From Bin87 sp965203855 (GTDB taxonomy: Bacteria; Chloroflexota; Dehalococcoidia; Lucifugimonadales; UBA3495), in the NCBI GenBank assembly GCA_965203855.1, contig CBDBDN010000007.1, positions 186,001-250,000 of the forward strand: a stretch of 64,000 nt of DNA, in the 5' to 3' direction. Under the pieces are notes generated by a model. That model was given only the letters and a program-made list of their open reading frames with translations, searched no databases and was not told the origin of the DNA. Each line of letters begins with the position of its first letter. The stretch's first letter is position 1. Below, piece after piece: positions 8,250-16,197 of this stretch. The position numbers were made by a program, and so were the translations under genes.

Positions 8250-8939
8250 ATGACTACCGCCGACAAGCCGCGCCTGTCCCGGCAGACGATGTGCGACCGC
8301 CTGGCTATGGAGTTCCAAGATGGGTGGATTGTGAACTTGGGCGTCGGGATGCCCACGCTATGCTCTAACTACCTGGAATGCGAGCCGGACAAGGAAATCA
8401 TCTTTCACTCCGAGAACGGCGTCATCGGCTATGGCCCGCTGGCGCCGGCAGGGGAGGAGGACAAGCATCTGGTCAACGCCGGCGGGCAGAATGTTATCGC
8501 CCTGCCCGGAATGGCCATTGTCCACCACGCCGACTCTTTCGGGCTGATCCGCAAGGGGATGGTAGATGTAACCGTGATGGGCGCTTACGAGGTGTCGGAG
8601 AACGGCGATTTCGCCAACTGGCGCATTCCGGTACGCAAAGGCGGGGGCATCGGCGGCGCAATGGACCTGGCGGCCTGCGCCAAGCGGGTATTCATCGCAA
8701 TGGAACACAACCAGCGCAACGGCGACCCGCGCGTCCTCAAACGCTGCAACCTGCCCATCACGGCGCCCGGCGCAGTAACGCTGCTGGCCACCGACTTGGG
8801 CCTGTTTGAGGTAACCGATGCCGGCTTCGTACTGCGCGAACACGCCCCCGGCTGGACGCCGGCCGAAATTCAGGAGCAAAGCGAAGCGGAGCTGATTATC
8901 TCCGACGAGCTGCGGGAGATGCGGGTGCGGGCCGGCTAA
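8250..8939 (+). CDS. 3-oxoacid / glutaconate-type CoA-transferase, catalytic subunit B
   Basis: Protein of 229 residues. The SENGVIGYGP motif contains the catalytic glutamate E55 that forms the glutamyl-CoA thioester, and NLGVGMPT lies upstream as expected. The start at 8250 is preferred to an ATG at 8232 because AAGGAG (8238-8243) sits six bases before it. Together with the preceding gene it forms the usual two-subunit enzyme that transfers CoA between carboxylic acids. It ends four bases into the convergent gene below. Confidence 0.85.
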   Translation: MTTADKPRLSRQTMCDRLAMEFQDGWIVNLGVGMPTLCSNYLECEPDKEIIFHSENGVIGYGPLAPAGEEDKHLVNAGGQNVIALPGMAIVHHADSFGLIRKGMVDVTVMGAYEVSENGDFANWRIPVRKGGGIGGAMDLAACAKRVFIAMEHNQRNGDPRVLKRCNLPITAPGAVTLLATDLGLFEVTDAGFVLREHAPGWTPAEIQEQSEAELIISDELREMRVRAG

Positions 8940-9580
8940 CCATCCGCCGGAAACCAGCGTTGCAGCGTACTGCGGAACTTTTGGAAAGCGCGATCCTGGC
9001 AGCGGGCCAAGCCGGCATTACGCGCCAAATCGGAGTACAGTTTGGCCGAGCGATGCTTGCTATGGAGCGCAAGTATTTCGTCAATGGCGCGTTTGGGGTC
9101 TTGCGGTTTGGCAGCTCCGGGTTGCAGATAACCACGGGACTCTAGCCATTCACGGATCGGCTGCGGCTGAGACCAGTCAATTGCTCGTTGCAAGCGCTGG
9201 AAAGATGCGCCGAATACCCAGGCGTCCAGTTCCGGCTCAATGACTACAAAGGCCACCCGACCTGCCGCCCAGCCGTCTCTTTCGTACTGACGCTCCAGGT
9301 CGCTCTCCAGCTCCGCAGCAGCGATGTTGGCTGCTCCGGAGCCATGCCAATCGAAAATAACCATCACATTGCACTGGGCGTTCCGCAACGGGTTTAGTAT
9401 CGTCTGCGATGCAGTGCGACAGCCCGAATCCTGTTGCGGATGTCGCCCAACTTCGCAGGAAAAATCCGGCGATATGCCCAATGACGGCCGGCGGTGTTGC
9501 AATAGCGTCTCAACGACCCGGTTCATTTGTAAATCCGCGGTCAGTACTACCAGATTGGGGGCAGATTGAGACGGTATCAT
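8936..9580 (-). CDS. TOPRIM-like (DUF4276/RloB-like) protein paired with an AAA ATPase
   Basis: Protein of 214 residues. Visible pattern: a first strand NLVVLTADLQMN, a VMVIFDWHGSG strand with D77, and IEPELDAWVFG (residues 114-123), the arrangement of TOPRIM-like proteins that accompany OLD/AAA ATPases. The usual first glutamate is not in its standard place (TADLQMN), so catalytic competence is uncertain. The ATG overlaps the stop of the upstream ATPase gene by four bases (ATGA), which implies coupled translation. Such pairs are often anti-phage or abortive-infection systems; this particular pair is not recognised as a named type. Confidence 0.55.
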   Translation of the reverse strand: MIPSQSAPNLVVLTADLQMNRVVETLLQHRRPSLGISPDFSCEVGRHPQQDSGCRTASQTILNPLRNAQCNVMVIFDWHGSGAANIAAAELESDLERQYERDGWAAGRVAFVVIEPELDAWVFGASFQRLQRAIDWSQPQPIREWLESRGYLQPGAAKPQDPKRAIDEILALHSKHRSAKLYSDLARNAGLARCQDRAFQKFRSTLQRWFPADG

Positions 9581-10863
9581 GCCAGTAATCCAGAGGCGAA
9601 AAAAGTTCCCAAATCGGTTTCGTACTGCCAATCGCGCAGGTACGGATGGGATTCGCCATTGGTGATGTCAACCACGCCGGCAGCGGTTTTGCCAAAGCAG
9701 AGGAGATCTTTTATGTCGGCGACGGTTATGAACTGCGGCGAATGCGTTGCCACCAAAACTTGGGCATCGTACACCCACGACAGGGATTGAAACACGGCCT
9801 CCATTGCGCCGGGATGAATGCCGTTTTCCGGTTCCTCAATCATATACAGACCCGGCGCCGGCGGCATATAGGCCAGCATCGTCAACGCCAGCAGCCGCAG
9901 CGTGCCGTCCGACGCTTTCCACGACGGCACTTCCAGCCCGGTGTCGTATTTCAGCATCAGGTACTTGTGCCGGTCATCCGGCCGGTCAACTACGCGCACC
10001 GACTTAAACCCGTCCAGAGCGCATTGGATATGGCCAATCCAATGCTTGGCCCGCCGTGGGTCGCGTTTCAGCAAATCATCGGCAACCCAAGGCATATTGG
10101 AACCGTCCGGCCGAAAAGCGGCGCCGGCGCCGGGGCGGCTGGCTTGCCGCATCATTTCGCTGTTCAGCGACAACGGAACAACTTTGTCCCTCAAGTAAGT
10201 CATCGCGCGCGTTGAGGCCGGATACTTGTCATCGTAGTCGGGCAGAATGGACAGCATTGACCGGTCGGTGTTCAAGCTGATGCCGGGATTCCAGTTAACG
10301 CTCCCGGTAGCCTTGACTGTTTCCTCATTAAATCGGCTGCGCCCGGTCTCGCTTTTGCTGAACACAGTACGGCGTCCCTGCCGTTGCCCTTGACGCCGTT
10401 GCATAATCGTCTGCGGCGGGGTATCCGGCGACGGGAAAAACGCCAGCTGCCGGCTTTGACGGGGCGATGCGGCCTGTAACGCGCCCCGTTCCTCCAACAA
10501 ACAAACCCGGTCTTTCTCCGCATCAATCCCAACCGTCATTTCGTACCGAAACACGCAGTAGCCGCGTTCCGATGGCAGCAAGTCCCGCACTTCATCGGGC
10601 AAGTCAAACTCCAGGGCAATCTCAAAGCGCTGCCGTTCCGGTTCGTCCGGCCTTTCCCATACCAGATCCGCAAAGTTCGCCGTCCGGGTAACACACGCCT
10701 TGTCCACGCCGTCCCGCACCACATCGGACACGAACTTGATGGCGTCCATCAGCGTGCTTTTGCCGCTGGCGTTGGGGCCGATCAGCGCCTGAAACCGCCC
10801 CAGCGGCACATCCACATACCGCAGGCAGCCGTAATTGAGAACCTGAATGCGGCTGATAATCAT
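9577..10863 (-). CDS. OLD-like AAA (AAA_21/AAA_15) ATPase
   Basis: Protein of 428 residues with an SMC/RecF-type ATPase domain. Walker A is GPNASGKST at residues 29-37; near the C-terminus is SWKASDGTLRLLAL (signature region), Walker B GLYMIEEPENGIHP, and the switch histidine in LVATHSPQFI. The start at MIISRIQVLNYG fits the family N-terminus (a longer frame from 10911 would run into the neighbouring SDR gene). It is coupled to the TOPRIM-like gene downstream. An ATPase that senses a trigger and a nuclease-like effector is the known logic of OLD, PARIS and related systems; the trigger is not known here. Confidence 0.75.
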   Translation of the reverse strand: MIISRIQVLNYGCLRYVDVPLGRFQALIGPNASGKSTLMDAIKFVSDVVRDGVDKACVTRTANFADLVWERPDEPERQRFEIALEFDLPDEVRDLLPSERGYCVFRYEMTVGIDAEKDRVCLLEERGALQAASPRQSRQLAFFPSPDTPPQTIMQRRQGQRQGRRTVFSKSETGRSRFNEETVKATGSVNWNPGISLNTDRSMLSILPDYDDKYPASTRAMTYLRDKVVPLSLNSEMMRQASRPGAGAAFRPDGSNMPWVADDLLKRDPRRAKHWIGHIQCALDGFKSVRVVDRPDDRHKYLMLKYDTGLEVPSWKASDGTLRLLALTMLAYMPPAPGLYMIEEPENGIHPGAMEAVFQSLSWVYDAQVLVATHSPQFITVADIKDLLCFGKTAAGVVDITNGESHPYLRDWQYETDLGTFFASGLLA

Positions 10864-10903
10864 TGCCCTGCTCCCGTTGCTGCCGTCGGCAACGCCGCCG
10901 GCT

Positions 10904-11656
10904 TCACCCAAAATACCCCTGCCCCCCGTTCACGTGTATGGTCTGCCCCGTGATGAACCCTCCGTCGTCGGTGCAGAGGAATGTAACGGTCGCTGCGATC
11001 TCCTCCGGTTTGCCCTGCCGGCCCAGCGGAATGCCGCTGCTGTCCGGCACTCGGCCGGCGTACCATTCCGGGTTGGCGCGGGTAGTGTCAATGCTGCCCG
11101 GCGATATTACATTGACGCGGATGTTGTTGCCGGCAAACTCCGACGCCAGGCTGCGCGCCATCCCGACCATCCCCATTTTGGCGGCGGAGACATGGGCGCG
11201 CAGCGGGCTGCCCCGAAACGCCCCGTCGCCGGTAAGAAACACGATGCGCCCGAAGTTGTTCGCCACCATCTGCTCAATGACGCCCCGCACGGTGTAAAAC
11301 GAGCCGTCCAGCACCACGCCGCGCACATATTCCCAGTCCGCAACCGTCAGCTCCGTAAAGGGCTTGTGCGGCCGGATGGCGGCATTGTTGACCAGGATGT
11401 CAATGCGGCCAAAAGCGGACATTGCGGCGTCTATCATCGCGTCCACCTGGTCTTTCTGCGATACATCGGCCAGCACGGGCAGGGCCTGGACGCCCAGTTC
11501 GGCAACGGCGGCGGCGGTCGCCTCGGCCTCATCCCGGTTGCTGCGGGCGTTGACCACGATGTTGGCGCCCTCGGCGGCCATCATCAGAGCCGTCGCCCGC
11601 CCGATGTTGCGGCCCGACCCGGTAATCAGCGCTACTTTTCCGTCCATCTTGCCCAT
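10904..11656 (-). CDS. SDR-family oxidoreductase with non-canonical active site
   Basis: Protein of 250 residues. The N-terminal Rossmann motif is TGSGRNIG (residues 13-20), followed by NNAA and a C-terminal SPGSIDTT, as in FabG-like enzymes. The YxxxK catalytic motif is altered: the corresponding segment reads HVSAAKMG, with valine at the tyrosine position and histidine just before it, and the catalytic serine region is FLTGDGAF. An AGGAGAGG ribosome-binding site precedes the ATG at 11656. The protein should bind NAD(P), but the reaction may use a different residue or be absent. Confidence 0.8.
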   Translation of the reverse strand: MGKMDGKVALITGSGRNIGRATALMMAAEGANIVVNARSNRDEAEATAAAVAELGVQALPVLADVSQKDQVDAMIDAAMSAFGRIDILVNNAAIRPHKPFTELTVADWEYVRGVVLDGSFYTVRGVIEQMVANNFGRIVFLTGDGAFRGSPLRAHVSAAKMGMVGMARSLASEFAGNNIRVNVISPGSIDTTRANPEWYAGRVPDSSGIPLGRQGKPEEIAATVTFLCTDDGGFITGQTIHVNGGQGYFG

Positions 11657-11731
11657 AGTATCCTCTCCTTGCGCGGCGTTGGCGATTATGGTTGAGTTGA
11701 CATTGAAATTGCGGTTGCGGCTTCGGTTTTT

Positions 11732-11757
11732 CCGTCATTCCGGCGCAAGCCGGAATC
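11732..11757. repeat. Palindromic repeat (RPT), solo copy
   Basis: One RPT with GCAA loop lies between the SDR and the gluzincin lipoprotein gene. The rest of 11657-11880 is unremarkable apart from a TATACT box at 11867-11872. Confidence 0.8.
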
Positions 11758-11880
11758 CAAAGTTGAAGTTGAGATTCCGTTGGGCTGCGGTTGTCGCCAG
11801 GGGACGACTGCCGCATCCGATGCCATTATAGCGCATCGGCCCGGCAATAATGCGATCGGCCTCTGCTATACTAATAGATT

Positions 11881-13908
11881 ATGCGATTCGTAATGACATT
11901 GCCGTTGCAGCGCCGGATTACCGCCGCCGTCGCCCTGATTATAGCCGTCTTTGCCGTCGTTCTGGCCGCCGCCTGCGGAGACGACGGAGCTGCGGATGCG
12001 CCCCCTACTGTGGACCCGCAGGCGGCAATTGACGCCACGCTGGCCAGTTTTTTCGCCGCGCCCGCGTCAACAATGACGGCCCCAGCCGACGCCGGCGCAG
12101 ACAATGCCGCATCCCGCACGCCGCTGGCCCAGCCGGCCGATGCGCTGCCAACGACCGGCCTCCCGCTGGCCCCCGTGCCAACCGCAACGCCGTCCGGCGC
12201 TGGCGCATATGCAATCGTACCGCTTACGCCGCCGGCCGGATTTGTGCCGGCTGGCGTAACTGCGCCGACTCCGACCCCGGATTGGTCAAGCGTCGCTTTC
12301 GGCGATCTGATTAACGGGAGATACCTGGAGCAGGAGCAGCCCCGCGCCGCCAATACTATCAAAAGCCTGCCCTGGATCGCCGACGGCCTCACCGAATCGG
12401 AAGCGGCGGGAGCCGGGGAATTGGTGAACCTGGCCGCTTTTCATCCCGACATATTTTTCGTCATCTCCGGCTACCAATGGGTTGCCGAGGATGTTGCCGG
12501 CCGCCATCGGATGCGGCTGGTAGAAAACTTGCGCGCCATCGCCCAGCAGGACGCAGCGTCGGCGCTGCTGGTCAGCGGAATGCCTTTCCTGCGTACTTTG
12601 GAGCCGCCCGATTTCGCCGCAGTGGAATCCCTGTCCCAGCTGGCTTTTTTTGACCCGGCGGCGCTGCGCCGCATTTTGTCGCATCCCACTTTACGCAACG
12701 GCATCGATGACGACTGGGCCAAAATAGTAACCCTGCTGCACGGCGTGAACCGAACCAATCCGACGCTGCTGGACACTCTGCTGAACCCGGAAATGGTTAC
12801 GCTGGAGGAAAGGGTGGTGCAGCTGCCTCAATCGGGCGAAACGCGCCTCGTCATCGTCCGCACCGGGCCCGGCGCGCGGCGCAGTATGGAGCTGCTGGAG
12901 CACAGCGTCCGCATCGCCGAACTGTTTATGGCGGCGCCCCTGCCTACCAACTATGTGGCCGTGCTTTATGAGACGGCAGTGGCCGGCGCCTTTGACGGCA
13001 CCAACTTCGGTACGCATATCGCCATCCTCCCGCGCTACGACGTCGATGACGGCAGCCGCGACGCCGAACTTGCCGGCCATATCATCGCCCACGAAGTGGC
13101 GCATTACTACTGGAACGGCAACGCCAACTGGGTTGACGAAGGGGCGTCCGACTTCATGGCGTCGGTTTCCGAATTCGCCCGCATCGGCAAAACCGTATCA
13201 ATCAGCAATCCGCCCTGCTCTATGGCGCGCTTCATCCAGAACCTGGAGACGCTGAACCTGACGCCCGAATCCCGCGGCTTTGAATGCAACTATTCCCTGG
13301 GCGATCGGCTGTTCGTCGACTTGTATCTGAATATGGATTTCAGCGCTTTCCAGCGCGGCTTCATCAGCCTTTACCAGGCGTCTCTGGCCGCTGATTCCCC
13401 CGCCGACCGGAACGGTACTGCCGTAGGCATTGACCAGGTGCGCCAGGCATTCCCGGATGACAACTCTCAGGCAGTCATCGGACGCTGGTACAACGGCGCT
13501 GCGCCTTATGACAATCGCGCCGATACCGGCCCGGTTGACCCGGACTTGCCCGACATCAACGGACGCATTGACGCCGCCTACATATCCGCCGCCGAAAACG
13601 GGCCCGCGCTGTCCCGGTTTTCCGCATCCGAAACCGGCTCCGTAGTCTGGTTGAACCTGGAGTTCTCCTACCAGTTTGACGCTGGCAGCCGGGAAACCGC
13701 CCTGGAAGTAACGGAATACTACCAGGATGGTTTCATCTACCGCCGGCACAACGCCGACCTGCGGGTAGAGTCGCACTACAATGGCGGTACGCAGTATTAC
13801 TCGGTAGGGCCGATACCGCCGGAACGCTGGACGCCGGGCCGCTACTGGGTCTATGTGTACAACAATGGCCGCAAAGTAGCGGAAGTTGCGTTTGAGGTTA
13901 CGCCGTAG
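11881..13908 (+). CDS. Secreted gluzincin-type metallopeptidase lipoprotein
   Basis: Protein of 675 residues. It starts with an N-terminal signal peptide ending in a lipobox-like AAACGDDG, then an Ala/Pro/Thr linker to about residue 140. The catalytic zinc site is HEVAHYYW with H404, E405 and H408, followed by WVDEGASDF with E420 as the third ligand, a gluzincin pattern. The last 100 residues (from about WLNLEFSYQF) look like a beta-sandwich domain. A TATACT box ends 8 nt before the ATG and no ribosome-binding site is seen, so a leaderless mRNA is possible. The peptidase subfamily is not recognised; it probably acts outside the membrane. Confidence 0.7.
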   Translation: MRFVMTLPLQRRITAAVALIIAVFAVVLAAACGDDGAADAPPTVDPQAAIDATLASFFAAPASTMTAPADAGADNAASRTPLAQPADALPTTGLPLAPVPTATPSGAGAYAIVPLTPPAGFVPAGVTAPTPTPDWSSVAFGDLINGRYLEQEQPRAANTIKSLPWIADGLTESEAAGAGELVNLAAFHPDIFFVISGYQWVAEDVAGRHRMRLVENLRAIAQQDAASALLVSGMPFLRTLEPPDFAAVESLSQLAFFDPAALRRILSHPTLRNGIDDDWAKIVTLLHGVNRTNPTLLDTLLNPEMVTLEERVVQLPQSGETRLVIVRTGPGARRSMELLEHSVRIAELFMAAPLPTNYVAVLYETAVAGAFDGTNFGTHIAILPRYDVDDGSRDAELAGHIIAHEVAHYYWNGNANWVDEGASDFMASVSEFARIGKTVSISNPPCSMARFIQNLETLNLTPESRGFECNYSLGDRLFVDLYLNMDFSAFQRGFISLYQASLAADSPADRNGTAVGIDQVRQAFPDDNSQAVIGRWYNGAAPYDNRADTGPVDPDLPDINGRIDAAYISAAENGPALSRFSASETGSVVWLNLEFSYQFDAGSRETALEVTEYYQDGFIYRRHNADLRVESHYNGGTQYYSVGPIPPERWTPGRYWVYVYNNGRKVAEVAFEVTP

Positions 13909-13942
13909 GAATGGCGTGGCCGCGCCGCGGGAGCCGATGCGT

Positions 13943-13948
13943 TATAAT
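13943..13948 (+). promoter_or_regulatory. Candidate -10 box (TATAAT)
   Basis: A perfect TATAAT lies 40 nt upstream of the heptad-repeat gene at 13988. No -35 match is seen at the usual spacing, so this is a weak promoter call. Confidence 0.35.
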
Positions 13949-13987
13949 GGGAACCGGATGGGATGATACGGCCGGAGTGAAACTGCT

Positions 13988-14869
13988 ATGACCACCATAA
14001 CTACCTTTGAGGACATTCTGGATGCCCTGGCGCGCGACCCGCAGCTGCGCGAGGCGATGCGGCAGCACGTTCTGGACGAGGAGCTGCGAAAGCTGCCGGC
14101 AATCGTCCGGGAACTGATAGCCGGCCAGAACGAACTGTCACGCGTGTTACAGGACTTCATGACCGCTACCAACGAGCGGCTGGCTCGGTTAGAAGCCGGC
14201 CAGGATGAACTGCGCGCCGGCCAGGATGAACTGCGCGCCGGCCAGGGTGAACTCAGAGCCGGCCAGGATGAGCTGCGCGCCGGCCAGGATGAGCTGCGCG
14301 CCGGCCATGGCGAACTGCACGCCAGCCAAGCAGAGCTGCGCGCCGGCCAAGCAGAGCTAAAGGCCGGACAGGACGAACTCAGAAAAGATCTGTCCCGGAT
14401 GGAGGAACGGCAAAACCGTATGGAAAACGACCTGTCCGACGTCCGGGGCCAATTGGTGCCTCTGGCTGCCCGCCGTATGGTCGGGCGGATTGCCGATGTT
14501 ACCCACTCTCGCCGGCCGCGCTGGTTGGACAATACCGACATCATCGACATCGCCGACGAGGCCGATACCAGCGCCGTGCCGCCCAACGAACTGGACAGTT
14601 TCCGGGCAATTGACCTGGCGATGCGCGCCATCGACAAGGACAGCCCGGATAACCGGGAGCAGTACATCGTCATTGAATGCACCGCTACCATTACCCGCAA
14701 TGACATTGTCCGGTCGGAACGCAACGCCGGCTATATGTCCCGGTTCACCGGCCAGCCCGCCAAAGCCGTCGTCATCGGGTACAACCTCCCTGATGCCGTT
14801 GCGGAACTGGCGCGGGAAAAGGCCGTTCACTGCGTTATCGCTACCAATAAATCCGGGCGGCCGCGTTAG
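13988..14869 (+). CDS. Heptad-repeat coiled-coil protein with C-terminal nuclease-like domain
   Basis: Protein of 293 residues. Residues 1-69 are helical; residues 70-132 are nine tandem heptads of the type AGQDELR (variants AGQGELR, AGHGELH, ASQAELR, AGQAELK), encoded by a 21-bp DNA repeat at about 14195-14383. Residues 185-290 (LDNTDIIDIADEADTSAV to HCVIATNKSG) contain an IVIECTATITRNDI strand resembling the core of PD-(D/E)XK-like folds, as in DUF3782-type proteins. A CCGGAGTGA ribosome-binding site precedes the ATG. Function is unknown. Repeat number may vary between strains because the DNA repeats are near-identical. Confidence 0.65.
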   Translation: MTTITTFEDILDALARDPQLREAMRQHVLDEELRKLPAIVRELIAGQNELSRVLQDFMTATNERLARLEAGQDELRAGQDELRAGQGELRAGQDELRAGQDELRAGHGELHASQAELRAGQAELKAGQDELRKDLSRMEERQNRMENDLSDVRGQLVPLAARRMVGRIADVTHSRRPRWLDNTDIIDIADEADTSAVPPNELDSFRAIDLAMRAIDKDSPDNREQYIVIECTATITRNDIVRSERNAGYMSRFTGQPAKAVVIGYNLPDAVAELAREKAVHCVIATNKSGRPR

Positions 14870-14895
14870 ACGGCGCGGTTGCGCCCGCCGCCCGC

Positions 14896-16023
14896 TTATG
14901 GCAGCAGCCGGTTCAGCGCGGCGTGCCGGCCCGGATCCAAATCCCGCCCGGCCAGCGCCGGATGGTCGGGGCCGTAGCGATGGGCGCGGAAAGTGGCATT
15001 GGTGGACTCCGCTCCGCCGGGGCCGCCGGCCGCGCCGCTGTACACCAGGAACGGGTTGATGTACTCCCACACGATTTCGCAGCGCGGCGTTACCTCAAAC
15101 AAACGCCCCGGCGCCCCTTCGCAAATCAGCGTGTTCCCGTTGGGCAGCCGCTGCGCGCTGCTGATGTTGTAGCTGTAGAACGAAATGGCCGGCATCCCCT
15201 GATACTGCCAATGGATTTCATTGGTGGCCGGGTCAACTTCCACGATGCGCGAGTAGCTGACGCCCCGCCGGTGGCAGCCGTTGTCAAAAATCTGCACGCG
15301 CCCGCTGTCCAGCCAGGTGGGATGGTGCTGGTGGTACACTTCGCCCGGCCCCCACTTCCACTTGAAAGCCCCGGTAGCCCGGTCCACGATGCCCACGGTG
15401 CTGGTCTGCCGGTAGCTGACCAGCAGGTCGCCGTCGGGCGTAACATTGAGGCAGTTGCCGTGCGTCCACTCCCGCCGCGCCTCCAGCGGGCAAATGATGT
15501 CCTCGTTGATGTCCAGATGCTCCCAGGAACGCCATTCGGATACGGTTGCGCCGTCCGGCGTAACTTCCCGCACCACATCGCCCAGCATTCCGGGGGCGAA
15601 ATCCGCCTCAAAACCGCCCTGCACCTGCGCCGCCAGCTCGGACGGCAACGGCGCCCACAGCAGCAGCAGCGTGTTGCCGTTGGGCAGCCGCTCAAAGTCG
15701 TGATGCAGCATCGGGTCGCGGTACGCCCATACGATGTTGCCGTCCCAATCCAGCTCCAGGATGCCGGCGGAGGAACCGCCGACGGTTTCCACGCCGCCCG
15801 CATCGGCCGGCGGCGCCGTGCGGCAAAGCAGGTTGCCGTTGTCCAGCAGGTAGGCGTAATGGATGCCCTCCGCGCAGTGCCAGCGATGCGCCACATTGCC
15901 GCGCAGGTCAATCAGGTACGCGTCGCGCCCGCCCCGGTTGGTGCTGAACAGCGTATAGCCGGGATAGCAGGCCGTCGGCGTGTAATGTATCAGCCCGACC
16001 GGATGATGAATTGACCAGCCCAT
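14896..16023 (-). CDS. Arylsulfotransferase (ASST)-family protein
   Basis: Protein of 375 residues with the ASST beta-propeller pattern: repeated strands such as YPGYTLFSTN, RLPNGNTLLLLW, TPDGDLLVSYRQ, GRVQIFDNG and RLPNGNTLICEG. ASST enzymes transfer sulfate between phenolic compounds using a transient sulfohistidine. No signal peptide is visible. The ATG at 16023 has GGAGG six bases upstream and is preferred to a TTG at 16038. A second, broken ASST-like gene lies at 34.1-36.0 kb. Catalytic histidines cannot be assigned securely by eye. Confidence 0.75.
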   Translation of the reverse strand: MGWSIHHPVGLIHYTPTACYPGYTLFSTNRGGRDAYLIDLRGNVAHRWHCAEGIHYAYLLDNGNLLCRTAPPADAGGVETVGGSSAGILELDWDGNIVWAYRDPMLHHDFERLPNGNTLLLLWAPLPSELAAQVQGGFEADFAPGMLGDVVREVTPDGATVSEWRSWEHLDINEDIICPLEARREWTHGNCLNVTPDGDLLVSYRQTSTVGIVDRATGAFKWKWGPGEVYHQHHPTWLDSGRVQIFDNGCHRRGVSYSRIVEVDPATNEIHWQYQGMPAISFYSYNISSAQRLPNGNTLICEGAPGRLFEVTPRCEIVWEYINPFLVYSGAAGGPGGAESTNATFRAHRYGPDHPALAGRDLDPGRHAALNRLLP

Positions 16024-16070
16024 TGTCGCCCTCCGCAAATCAAAGCAAGGTGGTGTTGAGATTCGCCCTG

Positions 16071-16076
16071 ATTATA
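16071..16076 (-). promoter_or_regulatory. Candidate -10 box for the ASST gene
   Basis: TATAAT on the minus strand 48 nt upstream of the ASST start codon. The -35 region has no clear match. Upstream at 16151-16178 is an imperfect AT-rich inverted repeat (CCGGC, TAATTAA and TTAATT, GCCGG) that could be an operator for either neighbouring gene. Confidence 0.4.
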
Positions 16077-16197
16077 GCAGGCTGATACAGGGATGAACCG
16101 GCGCCGGCCGGAATGGCGCCGGGGTCGGCAGGGTTGACAAGCGTTATGCGCCGGCGTAATTAATACCTTAATTGCCGGTATCGGCAGACACGCCGCT

